Shown: piece after piece, positions 29,949 through 40,405 of the stretch
How positions within the stretch are numbered: position 1 is the first letter of the stretch
Layout of the letters: each line of letters opens with the position of its first letter
Assembly: GCF_003143855.1 (NCBI RefSeq)
Contig: NZ_QFRK01000010.1
Span: 225,194-265,817, forward strand
Source: Streptomyces sp. NWU339
Lineage (GTDB): Bacteria > Actinomycetota > Actinomycetes > Streptomycetales > Streptomycetaceae
Length of the DNA stretch: 40,624 nucleotides
Reading direction: 5' to 3'
Program-made: the position numbers and the translations under genes
Notes under the pieces: model-generated
What the model saw: the letters and a program-made list of their open reading frames with translations, nothing else
What the model was told of the DNA's origin: nothing
The model's database searches: none

Positions 29949-30764
29949 ATGGCCACGACCCTCGCCAAGGCCGCCGACGGCACCGAGACGGCAGCCACCC
30001 ACGCCGCCCGGATCGAGCACGTCTCGAAGTCGTATCCGGGTCCGGCCGGGCAGCAGCTCGTCCTGGACGACATCAGCCTCGATGTCGCGCCCGGCGAGTT
30101 CGTCACCCTGCTGGGAGCCTCGGGCTGCGGCAAGTCCACGCTGCTCAACCTGGTCGCGGGCCTCGACCGGCCCACCGCCGGCACGATCAGCACGGACGGC
30201 CGCCCGGCACTGATGTTCCAGGAGCACGCGCTGTTCCCCTGGCTGACCGCGGGCAAGAACATCGAACTCGCCCTGAAGCTGAGGGGCGTGCCGAAGTCCG
30301 AGCGCCGCGGCCGGGCCGAGGAGCTGCTGGAGCTGGTCCGGCTGGGGGGCGCCCACGGCAAGCGGGTGCACGAGCTGTCCGGCGGTATGCGCCAGCGGGT
30401 GGCGCTGGCCCGGGCGCTCGCCCAGGAGAGCAGGCTACTGCTGATGGACGAGCCGTTCGCGGCGCTGGACGCCATCACGCGGGACGTGCTGCACGACGAG
30501 CTGACCCGGGTCTGGCACACCGCGAACACCAGCGGCTCCGCCGCGGGCCGGCTGTCCGTCCTGTTCGTCACGCACAACGTGCGCGAGGCCGTCCGGCTCG
30601 CCGGGCGGGTGGTGCTGCTGTCGTCCCGGCCGGGCCGGATCGCCCGCCAGTGGACGGTGGACATCGAGCACCCGCGCCGTATCGAGGACACCGCGGTGGC
30701 GGAACTGTCCGTCGAGATCACCGAAGAACTCCGTGGGGAGATCCGCCGTCATGGCAAGCACTGA
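29949..30764 (+). CDS. ABC transporter ATP-binding protein, SsuB/TauB-like
   Basis: A 271-aa ATPase with a strong AGGAGGTG ribosome site. Walker A GASGCGKST is at residues 56-64, MFQEHALFPWLT forms the Q-loop region, the signature is LSGGMRQR, Walker B is LLLMDEP followed by FAALDAITR, and the switch His is in VLFVTHNVREAV. MFQ-x-x-x-LFPWLT and the ALDAxTR segment are typical of the nitrate/sulfonate/taurine subfamily. Its last 14 bases overlap the permease gene, so translation is coupled. Confidence 0.92.
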   Translation: MATTLAKAADGTETAATHAARIEHVSKSYPGPAGQQLVLDDISLDVAPGEFVTLLGASGCGKSTLLNLVAGLDRPTAGTISTDGRPALMFQEHALFPWLTAGKNIELALKLRGVPKSERRGRAEELLELVRLGGAHGKRVHELSGGMRQRVALARALAQESRLLLMDEPFAALDAITRDVLHDELTRVWHTANTSGSAAGRLSVLFVTHNVREAVRLAGRVVLLSSRPGRIARQWTVDIEHPRRIEDTAVAELSVEITEELRGEIRRHGKH

Positions 30765-31641
30765 GACGACCACCAAGGACGGCGGCGACCTCGCCGGTCT
30801 GGAGGCGGGACTCGACGCACTGGAGACGGTGCAGCGGAGCCGCAAGCCGTGGCGCCGGACGTTCGTCGAGAAGATCCTGCCGCCGGTCCTCGCCGTCGCC
30901 CTGGTGCTGACGGTGTGGCAGGCGCTGGTCTCGTTCAGGATCGTCGACGATCCCACCAAGCTGCCCTCGCCGGGCGCCGTGTGGGGCGTCCTGCGGCAGG
31001 CGTGGCTCGAGGGCGAACTGCTCGGCTACATCTGGACCAGCGTCTCGCGCGGACTGCTCGGCTTCTTCTTCGCGCTGCTGATCGGCACCCCGCTGGGTCT
31101 GCTGGTGGCGCGGGTGCGGTTCGTGCGCGCGGCACTCGGCCCGATCCTGTCCGGGCTGCAGTCCCTGCCGTCGGTGGCGTGGGTGCCGCCGGCCGTGATC
31201 TGGCTGGGCCTGAACAACCAGATGATGTACGCGGTGATCCTGCTCGGCGCGGTCCCCTCCATCGCCAACGGCCTGGTCTCCGGCGTCGACCAGGTGTCCC
31301 CGCTGTTCGTGCGGGCCGGCCGTACGCTCGGCGCGACGGGTCTGAAGGGCACCTGGCACATCGTGCTGCCGGCCGCGCTGCCCGGCTATGTGGCGGGTCT
31401 GAAGCAGGGCTGGGCGTTCTCCTGGCGCTCACTGATGGCCGCGGAGATCATCGCGTCGTTCCCGGACCTCGGCATCGGCCTCGGGCAGCTGCTGGAGAAC
31501 GGCCGCAACGCCAGCGACATGGCGATGGTGTTCGAGGCGATCCTGCTGATCCTGACCGTGGGTGTCGCCATCGACCTGCTGATCTTCAGCCCGTTGGAGC
31601 GGTGGGTCCTGCGCAGCCGCGGCCTGCTGACGAAGGACTGA
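30751..31641 (+). CDS. ABC transporter permease, SsuC/TauC-like
   Basis: A 296-aa protein with a charged N-terminus of about 40 residues and about six membrane segments (ILPPVLAVALVLTVWQALV first). The ATPase-contacting EAA loop lies in RAGRTLGATGLKGTWHIVL followed by PAALPGYVAGLKQGW. The segment LQSLPSVAWVPPAVIWLGL is a hallmark of the sulfonate/nitrate permease family. Completes the importer with the two preceding genes; the chelatase gene starts 7 nt after its stop. Confidence 0.92.
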   Translation: MASTETTTKDGGDLAGLEAGLDALETVQRSRKPWRRTFVEKILPPVLAVALVLTVWQALVSFRIVDDPTKLPSPGAVWGVLRQAWLEGELLGYIWTSVSRGLLGFFFALLIGTPLGLLVARVRFVRAALGPILSGLQSLPSVAWVPPAVIWLGLNNQMMYAVILLGAVPSIANGLVSGVDQVSPLFVRAGRTLGATGLKGTWHIVLPAALPGYVAGLKQGWAFSWRSLMAAEIIASFPDLGIGLGQLLENGRNASDMAMVFEAILLILTVGVAIDLLIFSPLERWVLRSRGLLTKD

Positions 31642-31648
31642 GCCGACC

Positions 31649-32407
31649 GTGCGCCGACCGGTACTTCTCGTCATCGCTCACGGCAGCCGCGATCCGCGGC
31701 ACGCCGCGACCGTGCACGCCCTGGTACGGCGGGTGCGGTCGCTGCGGCCGGGACTGCGGGTGGAGACCGGCTTCCTCGACTTCACCATCCCCTCCGTGCC
31801 CGGCGTGCTGGAGTCCCTCGCGGCGGAGGGGGTGCGCGACGTGGTGGCCCTCCCTCTGCTGCTGACCCGGGCCTTCCACGCCAAGGCGGACATCCCGGCG
31901 GTCCTCGCGGAGGCGCCCGCCCGGCTGCGCGTCCGTCAGGCGGACGTGCTGGGCCCGTCCCCCCTGCTCCTCGCCGCGCTGGAACGCCGGCTGCACGAGG
32001 CGGGTCTCACCCCCGCCGACAAGTCCTCGACCGGGGTCGTCCTGGCCTCGGCGGGGTCCACCGACCCGGAGGCGATCGCAGTGATCGCAGCAATCGCGCG
32101 GGAGTGGCGGCACACCGGTTGGTGCGCCGTGCGGCCTGCGTTCGCCTCCGCCGGTTCTCCCGCAGGCTTCCCCCGCACCGAGGACGCGGTGCGGGAGCTG
32201 CACGCCCTCGGCTGCGAGCGCGTCGCCGTCGCCCCGTACGTGCTCGCCCCCGGCTTCCTCCCGGACCGCATCGCGCGGGGCGCGGCGGCGGCGGACGTAC
32301 GGGCGGACGTGCTGGGCCCGGCCCCCGAGGTGGCGCGGGTCCTGCTGGAGCGGTACGACGCTGCGCGGACTCCGGAGCTGGCGGCGGTGGGGGCGCTGGG
32401 GGCCTGA
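31649..32407 (+). CDS. Sirohydrochlorin chelatase (CbiX/SirB-like)
   Basis: A 252-aa protein from GTG 31649. The metal-binding motif LLVIAHGSRDPRHAATVHAL at the N-terminus and LPLLLTRAFHAKADIPAVL (His around residue 75) supply the two conserved His. A second, less conserved half (VVLASAGSTDPEA, ERVAVAPYVLAPGFLPDRI) gives the two-lobed form. It inserts ferrous iron into sirohydrochlorin to make siroheme, the cofactor of the sulfite reductase that heads the cluster, or cobalt for cobalamin. The cluster context favours iron. Confidence 0.9.
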   Translation: MRRPVLLVIAHGSRDPRHAATVHALVRRVRSLRPGLRVETGFLDFTIPSVPGVLESLAAEGVRDVVALPLLLTRAFHAKADIPAVLAEAPARLRVRQADVLGPSPLLLAALERRLHEAGLTPADKSSTGVVLASAGSTDPEAIAVIAAIAREWRHTGWCAVRPAFASAGSPAGFPRTEDAVRELHALGCERVAVAPYVLAPGFLPDRIARGAAAADVRADVLGPAPEVARVLLERYDAARTPELAAVGALGA

Positions 32408-32425
32408 CGGCGCGGGCTCAAGGGT

Positions 32426-32445
32426 GTGCGGCCCCGGCCCCGCAC
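32426..32445. terminator. Possible two-way terminator at the end of the sulfur cluster
   Basis: GTGCGG (32426-32431) and CCGCAC (32440-32445) form a G/C-rich hairpin with an 8-nt loop in the 45-base spacer between the convergent chelatase and NTF2-like genes. Confidence 0.45.
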
Positions 32446-32452
32446 CGGCCGG

Positions 32453-32827
32453 TCACTCCTCGTCCGGGTCGAACAGCGTCCCCTGGTGGAAGTAGAGAAG
32501 CCAGTCCCGGCCGGTGCGACGCCACAGCGAACTGCGGCGCGCGCGGCGGCCGTTGTGGTCCGTTTCGAAGGTGAGGTGGACGACGTCGGGGGCGAGCTGC
32601 GTGGCCTTGATGTCGGAGACGGTGCCGGCCAGGTCCCCCGACACGTGTTCGCCGGCGAGCAGGGCGATGATCGAGTCGCGGTCCCAGATCCGTCCGGAGG
32701 CGCCGAACTCGACGAACTCCGGATCCAGCAGCGCCCCGACCCGCTCGGGCGAGCGGCGCACCTCGGGGTCCAGGAGTTTCAGCTCGCCCTCGATGGCGGC
32801 GTCCACGGCCTTGTTCTCCTCATGCAC
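32453..32827 (-). CDS. NTF2-like (DUF4440-type) protein
   Basis: A 124-aa protein of the SnoaL/NTF2-like cone fold: VDAAIEGELKLLDPEVRRSPERVGALLDPEF at the start, then GRIWDRDSIIALL, and the C-terminal strands RRARRSSLWRRTGRDWLLYFHQGT. The pattern S/SLWRR-x-x-x-W-x-L-x-F-H-Q-G-T is characteristic of small DUF4440 proteins; function is unknown, possibly ligand binding or an enzyme. The GTG start at 32827 overlaps the stop of the DUF1697 gene, so they are coupled. Confidence 0.85.
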   Translation of the reverse strand: MHEENKAVDAAIEGELKLLDPEVRRSPERVGALLDPEFVEFGASGRIWDRDSIIALLAGEHVSGDLAGTVSDIKATQLAPDVVHLTFETDHNGRRARRSSLWRRTGRDWLLYFHQGTLFDPDEE

Positions 32828-33368
32828 GGGTGAGCTCCACGAGCTTGACGACGGTGTTCCAGTTGCGGGTGGTGGCGATGACGCCCCTGGTGATCCTGGG
32901 CCTGGCCAGTTGCTCGGCGAGTTTGGAGCGGCCGAGGCCGTCCGGTGCGTACAGGTAGAGGGCGCGGTCGCCGAGGCGGAACTCCTCGGGCAGGTGGGCC
33001 GCCCCGTCGATCTGCGCGAAGCGGTCGGCGTCGACGGCGGCGGAGAAGTAGGTGACGTGGAGCTGCTTGGGGGCCAGTTCGGCGGCCGGGAACGGGCAGG
33101 CGTCGGCGACGCCCCGTAAGTAGGCGTGGTCGCGCACGATCACGTCGACGGCGAAGCCGAAGTGCCGCTCGATCGCCTCCGCGAGTCCGGCGGCCAGCGA
33201 CTCCTCGTCGCCGTGCGGGGAGGTGAACACGGCCTGGCCGCTCTGGAGATGGGTGCGCACCGCTTCGTGGCCGAGGTTTTCCATCAGGGTGCGCAGTTCG
33301 GCCATCGGGACTCTTCTGCCGCCGCCCACATTGATCCCGCGCAGCAGCGCCGCGTATGTCGTCGTCAT
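32820..33368 (-). CDS. DUF1697 family protein
   Basis: A 182-aa protein starting MTTTYAALLRGINVGGGRRV, which with MAELRTLMENLGHEAVRTHL and QSGQAVF is the clear signature of DUF1697. The C-terminal region ALYLYAPDGLGRSKLAEQL and TTRNWNTVVKLVEL also fits. The family is widespread and uncharacterised; the fold is RNA-binding-like. ATG 33368 is chosen because the conserved family N-terminus begins there; nine upstream in-frame codons are unlikely to be used. Confidence 0.92.
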   Translation of the reverse strand: MTTTYAALLRGINVGGGRRVPMAELRTLMENLGHEAVRTHLQSGQAVFTSPHGDEESLAAGLAEAIERHFGFAVDVIVRDHAYLRGVADACPFPAAELAPKQLHVTYFSAAVDADRFAQIDGAAHLPEEFRLGDRALYLYAPDGLGRSKLAEQLARPRITRGVIATTRNWNTVVKLVELTRA

Positions 33369-33470
33369 GCCCACACGATAGGGCGGCCGGCGCACCCCGT
33401 GGGGCTGGGCACGACGGCCGTGTCCGCGCGGGACGGAGCGGGGTGGGGCGGCGCGGACTGCGTGAAACGG

Positions 33471-34670
33471 CTACCGCCGCTTCGGAAGCTCCGCCTCGAT
33501 GAGGTCGGCCGCCCTGGGGGTGCCGCCCTCCTGGGCCATTCCCGCCTGGAGCTCCTTCAGCCTGCGGGCGACCTCCGGATCGCCGGCGAGGTCGAGGGCC
33601 GCCGCGCGCAGGGCGAGGGCGGTGGCCTCCTCCGTGGGGAGGTGTCGGGCGACCCCGAGCGCCTGGAGCAGGTCGGCGTTGCCGAACTGGTCCACGGCCT
33701 GCGGTACGGCGATCATCGGGGTGGCGGTGGCCAGCCCCTCCTGGCTGCCGCCCGCGCCCGCGTGGGTGATGAACAGGTCGGCCTCCTTCAGCACCGCCAG
33801 TTGTGGAACCCAGGAGTGCACCTCGACGTCGGCCGGTACGTCCCCCAGCTCGGCGGGGTCGACGTGCCGGCCGATCTGGAGCACCAGGTGCCAGCCGGGC
33901 AGGTCGCCGAACGCCTTCACGCACTCCCGGTAGAAGCCGGGCTGCTTGGTGAAGGACGAGCCCAGGGACACCAGGGCGACCTTCTCGGCGTCGGCGGGCC
34001 GCCTCCACTCCCCCTCGGCGGTGCGGTCGCCCTGGCAGGCCCCGACGAAGGAGTACGCCTTCTCGTCGACGCGGTCGGCGTGGGGCTGCAGGGCCTTGGG
34101 GATGAGGACGACGGAGCGGGCGGGGCGGCCCAGGAAGGGGTCGGGGTGCTCGGTGATCCCGTTCTCCTCCAGCCAGGCGTGCAAGCGGGCGTAGTAGGCG
34201 CGACCTCGCTCGGTCTTCTTCGGCTCCTCCCACATCGGCTCGGCGACCTCCTGTTCGTAGCCCTCCCAGGCGACGAGGCACGGTGAGAGGGAGACCGAGG
34301 GGACGCCCCAGCGGTGGGCGAGGACGCGGGCCTGGTAGGCGGCGATGTCGTGCAGCACGAGGTCCGGGGTGTCCCCCTCGTAGGCCTCGATCAGCTGCGG
34401 GAGCGCCTGGATGGCGTCGTCGAGAAAGGGCTCCACGTTGTCCAGCAGCGTGGTGCCCCATTCCTCGGGGTCGGCGTCGGGGCCGGGCAGGGTGCTGTTC
34501 CACAGCTTGGGTTCGGCACCGGTTTCGGCGACCTTCTCCGCGAACAGGGACGGGATCGCGTACGTCACCCGGTGGCCGCGCGCCACGAGCTCGCGGATCA
34601 CCTCGAGGCTCGGGTTCACGTGGCCGTGGGCGGCGATGGAGAACATGGCGATGTGAGCGGGACGGGTCAT
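33471..34670 (-). CDS. mgt: Macrolide-inactivating UDP-glycosyltransferase (MGT/OleD-like)
   Basis: A 399-aa GT-B, family 1 glycosyltransferase. The N-terminal acceptor domain begins HIAMFSIAAHGHVNPSLEVI with the conserved catalytic His of AHGHVNP. The nucleotide-sugar motif is VEVHSWVPQLAVLKEADLFI followed by THAGAGGSQEGLATATPM, and DQFGNA binds the sugar. Overall resemblance is to Mgt of S. lividans and OleI/OleD of S. antibioticus, which glucosylate the desosamine 2'-OH of macrolides and inactivate them. No macrolide synthase is nearby, so it is likely a defence or detoxification enzyme with broad acceptor range. A palindromic operator sits just upstream of the start. Confidence 0.92.
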   Translation of the reverse strand: MTRPAHIAMFSIAAHGHVNPSLEVIRELVARGHRVTYAIPSLFAEKVAETGAEPKLWNSTLPGPDADPEEWGTTLLDNVEPFLDDAIQALPQLIEAYEGDTPDLVLHDIAAYQARVLAHRWGVPSVSLSPCLVAWEGYEQEVAEPMWEEPKKTERGRAYYARLHAWLEENGITEHPDPFLGRPARSVVLIPKALQPHADRVDEKAYSFVGACQGDRTAEGEWRRPADAEKVALVSLGSSFTKQPGFYRECVKAFGDLPGWHLVLQIGRHVDPAELGDVPADVEVHSWVPQLAVLKEADLFITHAGAGGSQEGLATATPMIAVPQAVDQFGNADLLQALGVARHLPTEEATALALRAAALDLAGDPEVARRLKELQAGMAQEGGTPRAADLIEAELPKRR

Positions 34671-34683
34671 GCCTCGACCCTAG

Positions 34684-34702
34684 ACGAGACGATACGTCTC
34701 GT
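34684..34702. promoter_or_regulatory. 19-bp palindromic operator upstream of mgt
   Basis: ACGAGACG-ATA-CGTCTCGT is a perfect inverted repeat with 8-bp arms, 13 bases before the mgt ATG. Size and symmetry fit a TetR- or MarR-type repressor site that would block transcription or early elongation. No repressor gene is in the neighbourhood. Confidence 0.6.
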
Positions 34703-34883
34703 GCAACTGGAATAAGAGGACGGCGCTGCACCACCACCGGGGCACGCCGCACTCGGCCGACCTGTGCGAATGCGACACTTACCGATGGCGCGGACCGGGG
34801 ACGGGCCCGGGGCAGGACCCGAGGAAGGACCGGGTCCGACCGGCAGCGGACACAGGTCGGCACAGTCACGGAGGCGGAGACGG

Positions 34884-35753
34884 ATGGACGAGGTACGGGC
34901 GCGGGACGTCCTGGCGGCGGCGGACGTACTGTCGGGGCGCGCGGCCGCCCGGGACGCGCGGCTGCTCGCCCTGGGCGAGAACGCGGTGTTCGCCGCCGGT
35001 GACCTGGTCGTCAAGGTCGGCCGCGACGGCGGCCTGCTGGAGCGGGCCCGCCGGGAGCTGGCCGTCGCGCTGTGGCTCGCCGAGGCCGGCGTACCGGCGG
35101 TGCGGGCGGCGGAGCCCCGGGCGCTGCTGGTCGAGGGGTACCCGGTGACGGTGTGGCACCGGCTGCCCGCGCCGGTACGGCCCGCCGAGCCCCGGGACCT
35201 GGCCGCACTGCTGCGGGTGGTGCACGCCCTGCCCACTCCCTCCTTCGGGCTGCCGCCCCGCGAGCTGCTGGGCGGTGTGGAACGCTGGCTGCGGCTCGCG
35301 GGCGAGGTGATCGACCCCGAGGACGCCGCGTATCTGCGCGAGCGGCGCGACGGTTTCGCGGCGGCCGCCGCGGCGCTGACGCCCCATCTGCCGCCGGGAC
35401 CCGTCCACGGGGACGCGCTGCCCCGGAACGTGCACGTCGGTCCGGACGGGCCGGTCCTGGTCGACCTGGAGACCTTCTCCGCCGATCTGCGCGAGCACGA
35501 TCTGGTGGTCATGGCCCTGTCCCACGACCGCTACGGGCTGTCGGACGAGGCGTACGCGTCCTTCACCGAGACGTACGGCTGGGACGTGCGCGCCTGGGAG
35601 GGCTGCGCGGTGCTGCGCGGCGCGCGGGAGACGGCCAGTTGCGCCTGGGTCTCCCAGCACGCGCCGAGCAACCCGAAGGCCCTGGCCGAGTTCAGGCGCC
35701 GCGTGGCGTCCCTCCGGGACGGCGACCCGACCGTCCGCTGGTACCCGTTCTGA
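34884..35753 (+). CDS. APH-family phosphotransferase
   Basis: A 289-aa kinase-like protein from ATG 34884, preceded by GGAGG. The ATP-binding lobe contains ENAVFAAGDLVVKVGRDGG (about residues 33-51, with the Lys of VVKV). The catalytic loop is PVHGDALPRNVHVG (about 176-189) with HGD in place of HRD, and VLVDLETFSADLREHDL supplies the metal-binding Asp. Found divergent to mgt, but the family is broad, so linkage to macrolide phosphorylation is only a possibility. It converges with the exonuclease gene. Confidence 0.85.
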   Translation: MDEVRARDVLAAADVLSGRAAARDARLLALGENAVFAAGDLVVKVGRDGGLLERARRELAVALWLAEAGVPAVRAAEPRALLVEGYPVTVWHRLPAPVRPAEPRDLAALLRVVHALPTPSFGLPPRELLGGVERWLRLAGEVIDPEDAAYLRERRDGFAAAAAALTPHLPPGPVHGDALPRNVHVGPDGPVLVDLETFSADLREHDLVVMALSHDRYGLSDEAYASFTETYGWDVRAWEGCAVLRGARETASCAWVSQHAPSNPKALAEFRRRVASLRDGDPTVRWYPF

Positions 35754-35805
35754 CCCCGAACGCCCCGACCACGCACGCCCCGCCGGGACTTCCCGTGGTA
35801 CCGGG

Positions 35806-36528
35806 TCAGACCCGCCGGCCGGCCGGCTCGCGCAGCGGCCAGGTCCCGTCGACGGTCGCGGTGGCGTCGCCCTTGCGGCGCAGGAAGCTCTGGAAGTCCG
35901 CCGCCCATGCGGCGTACCACTCGATCTGACGGCGGTGCAGCTCCGCCGGGTCGAGGGCCGCGACCTTCGGGTGGCGGCCGGCTATCGCGCCGGCCAGCCG
36001 GGCAGCGGCGAGCGCGTCGGCCGCCGCATCGTGCGCGGAGTCGAGCGCGACGCCGTACTCCGCGCAGACCGCTTCGAGGTTGCGCTTGCCGCGGCGGTAA
36101 CGGTCGACACTGCGGTCGATCGTGTACGGATCGATGACCGGTGCGGGGTCGGTGCCGCCCAGCCGGTCGCGCAGCGAGGGCAGCCCGTACCGGTGCAGTT
36201 CGGCGGAGAGCAGCGACAGATCGAACGCGGCGTTGTAGGCGACGACCGGGACGCCCGCGCTCCAGTGGGCGGTGAGGACGTCGGCGATCTCGTCGGCCAC
36301 CTGGTCGGCGGGGCTTCCCTCGGCCGCCGCCCGCTCACCGCTGATGCCGTGCACGGCCACCGCCTCCGCCGGAATGGGCACCCCGGGGTCGGCCAGCCAC
36401 TCCCGGCGCCCCAGCGGCTCTCCGTCCCTGACCTCGATCACGGCCCCCGTGACGATCCGCGCCTCGCGCGGGTCGGTGCCCGTCGTCTCCAGGTCGAAGC
36501 CGATCAGCAGCTCTCGGTGCCAGCCCAT
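35806..36528 (-). CDS. DnaQ-like 3'-5' exonuclease (DEDDh)
   Basis: A 240-aa protein, start ATG 36528 after AGGGGGA. Exo I is LIGFDLETTGTDP (D12 and E14), Exo II is VVAYNAAFDLSLLSAEL, and Exo III is DSAHDAAADALAAARLA with the His and Asp of the DEDDh class. ALFNAAFD-type AYNAAFD and AVHGISGE fit stand-alone exonucleases used in DNA or RNA proofreading and repair, rather than the polymerase epsilon subunit itself. The C-terminal 50 residues (LHRRQIEWYAAWAADFQSFL) are a conserved actinobacterial extension. Confidence 0.9.
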   Translation of the reverse strand: MGWHRELLIGFDLETTGTDPREARIVTGAVIEVRDGEPLGRREWLADPGVPIPAEAVAVHGISGERAAAEGSPADQVADEIADVLTAHWSAGVPVVAYNAAFDLSLLSAELHRYGLPSLRDRLGGTDPAPVIDPYTIDRSVDRYRRGKRNLEAVCAEYGVALDSAHDAAADALAAARLAGAIAGRHPKVAALDPAELHRRQIEWYAAWAADFQSFLRRKGDATATVDGTWPLREPAGRRV

Positions 36529-36658
36529 GGGCCGTCCCCCTTCTGTGTGGTGCGTTCCCCCAGTGGTCACCACCTTCGCACGCACCACTGACAACCCGAA
36601 GGTCGCCTTCCGTTCACCGGTCGGGAGGGTTCACGACAGCCCACCGCAAAGCGGGCAT

Positions 36659-37897
36659 TCACGACACCGGGCGTGAATCCATCCACATCTGCTCGAACTC
36701 CTCACGGTACGTGGGGAACAGGCCGCCCTCCTCGGGCTCACCCGGTTTGACCACCTTGCTGCCGTTGCGCAGCACCAGCACCGGTGCCTCCATCCCCCGG
36801 GCCCGGCGCAGATGGTTCTGCACCACGCCGACGCCGTCGGCGCCGTCCCCGTCCACGAGGTACGCCGTGCAGCGGGGCGTCTCGTCGTAGACCTGGATCT
36901 CGAAGGCTCCCGGGTCGCGCAGCCGGGACCGCACCCGGCGCATGTGGAGGATGTTCATCTCGACCGCGCGGCCGAGTTCCCCTCGTTTGAGGCCGAGTTC
37001 GCGCTCACGGCGCTTGACCGCGCTGGAGGCGGGGTTGAGGAACAGCAGCCGCACCCGGCAGCCGGATTCGGCGAGCCGCACCAGACGGCGTCCGGAGAAG
37101 TTCTGCACCAGCAGGTTGAGGCCGATGCCGATGGCGTCCAGGCGGCGGGCGCCACCGAAGATGTCCTCGGCCGGGAACTGGCGGAGCAGCCGCACCCGGT
37201 CGGGGTGGACGGCGACCACGTCCGCGTACCGGTCGCCGACCAGGTCCTCCACCGCGTCCACGGGCAGTCGGCGCGCGGACGGCACGTCGCCGTCGGCACC
37301 GAGTATCTCCAGCAGCCGCGCCGAGGCCCGCTCGGCCTGGTTCAGCACCGCCTCGGACAGCGCCCGGTTGCGGGAGACGACGTTGCGGGTGACCTCCAGC
37401 TCGTCCAAGGCCAGTTCGACGTCCCGCCGGTCGTCGAAGTACGGCTCGAAGCACGGCCAGTGCTGGACCATCAGCTCCCGCAGCTGAGGAAGCGTGAGGA
37501 AGGAGAGCACGTTGTCGTCGGCCGGGTCGAGCAGATAGCCCTTGCGGCGGCTGACCTCGCGCACCGCGACCGCGCGCTGCACCCACTCCTGCCCGGCGGG
37601 TCCGGCGGCGGCGACCACCCAGTCGTCGCCGTGCATCGGCTCGTAGACCGGACGCAGCACGGCGGCGACGACCGAGCGCAGCCGCTGTTCGACCAGGTTC
37701 AGCCAGATGTAGGCGCGGCCGGCCCGCTGGGCACGGGTCCGCACCTCGCGCCAGTCGTCGGCGCCCCAGTCCAGGTCCGGTCCGATCGAGCCCGCGTCCA
37801 TCGGCCGCGCCAACGACACCGCACCGGGCGGGACGTCCGTGGAGTTTCCCTCGTGACCCTCGTCACCAGGGGGCAGCTCCAGCCCTCCCGAACCCAC
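36659..37897 (-). CDS. SAV2148-family HEPN domain protein
   Basis: About 412 aa from GTG 37897, which follows GGAAGG at 10 nt; longer starts back to TTG 37939 are possible. The N-terminal 30 residues are Gly/Pro-rich. The HEPN-like helical region (about 45-195) includes RAQRAGRAYIWLNLVEQRL, RELMVQHWPCFEPYFDDRRD and VTRNVVSRNRALSEAVLNQA. The second half (about 235-400) is a different alpha/beta domain: DAIGIGLNLLVQNFSGRRLV, RLLFLNPASSAVKRRERELG, EIQVYDETPRCTAYLVDGDG. HEPN proteins are often RNases with an R-x4-6-H motif; here RN at 176-177 lacks the following His, whereas R140-x5-H146 does fit. Role unknown; the family is widely kept in Streptomyces. Confidence 0.85.
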   Translation of the reverse strand: MGSGGLELPPGDEGHEGNSTDVPPGAVSLARPMDAGSIGPDLDWGADDWREVRTRAQRAGRAYIWLNLVEQRLRSVVAAVLRPVYEPMHGDDWVVAAAGPAGQEWVQRAVAVREVSRRKGYLLDPADDNVLSFLTLPQLRELMVQHWPCFEPYFDDRRDVELALDELEVTRNVVSRNRALSEAVLNQAERASARLLEILGADGDVPSARRLPVDAVEDLVGDRYADVVAVHPDRVRLLRQFPAEDIFGGARRLDAIGIGLNLLVQNFSGRRLVRLAESGCRVRLLFLNPASSAVKRRERELGLKRGELGRAVEMNILHMRRVRSRLRDPGAFEIQVYDETPRCTAYLVDGDGADGVGVVQNHLRRARGMEAPVLVLRNGSKVVKPGEPEEGGLFPTYREEFEQMWMDSRPVS

Positions 37898-38187
37898 CCG
37901 CGCACCGCCTTCCGCTCCCCCGAGCACTCCCAGCCCCAACGATCAAGGAGAGTACTCCGCATGCGGTGCGCGGTGCAGCCCGATGGCGGGGTCGTTTCTC
38001 AACTTCCGCCTTCCACACGACTGTTCTTCCATGACCGCTTCCCATGAGTGGTCGGATTCACTGTGTTTTCGCAGCATCACCGACAGGAAGGCCCGGTTCG
38101 GGGAACGGGTACCGCGTGGGACGACACGGCAAACACTCGGGGGCAAGGCGCCCCCACCGGGGCCGTCCACCTGAAAGAGTCGTGTCC
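37898..38187. other. 290-base divergent spacer between the HEPN gene and glgX
   Basis: No gene is supported. It should hold both promoters. GGGGGC-AAGGC-GCCCCC (about 38141-38157) forms a compact hairpin about 30 bases upstream of the glgX start and may act on translation or transcription of glgX. Confidence 0.4.
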
Positions 38188-40332
<2,145 letters not shown>

Positions 40333-40405
40333 GGCGCGTATTGGGTCGTGATCAATCTGCGGGTTTCGCTCTTGGGGCGGGACCTGATCCGGTAGATCGT
40401 TTTAT

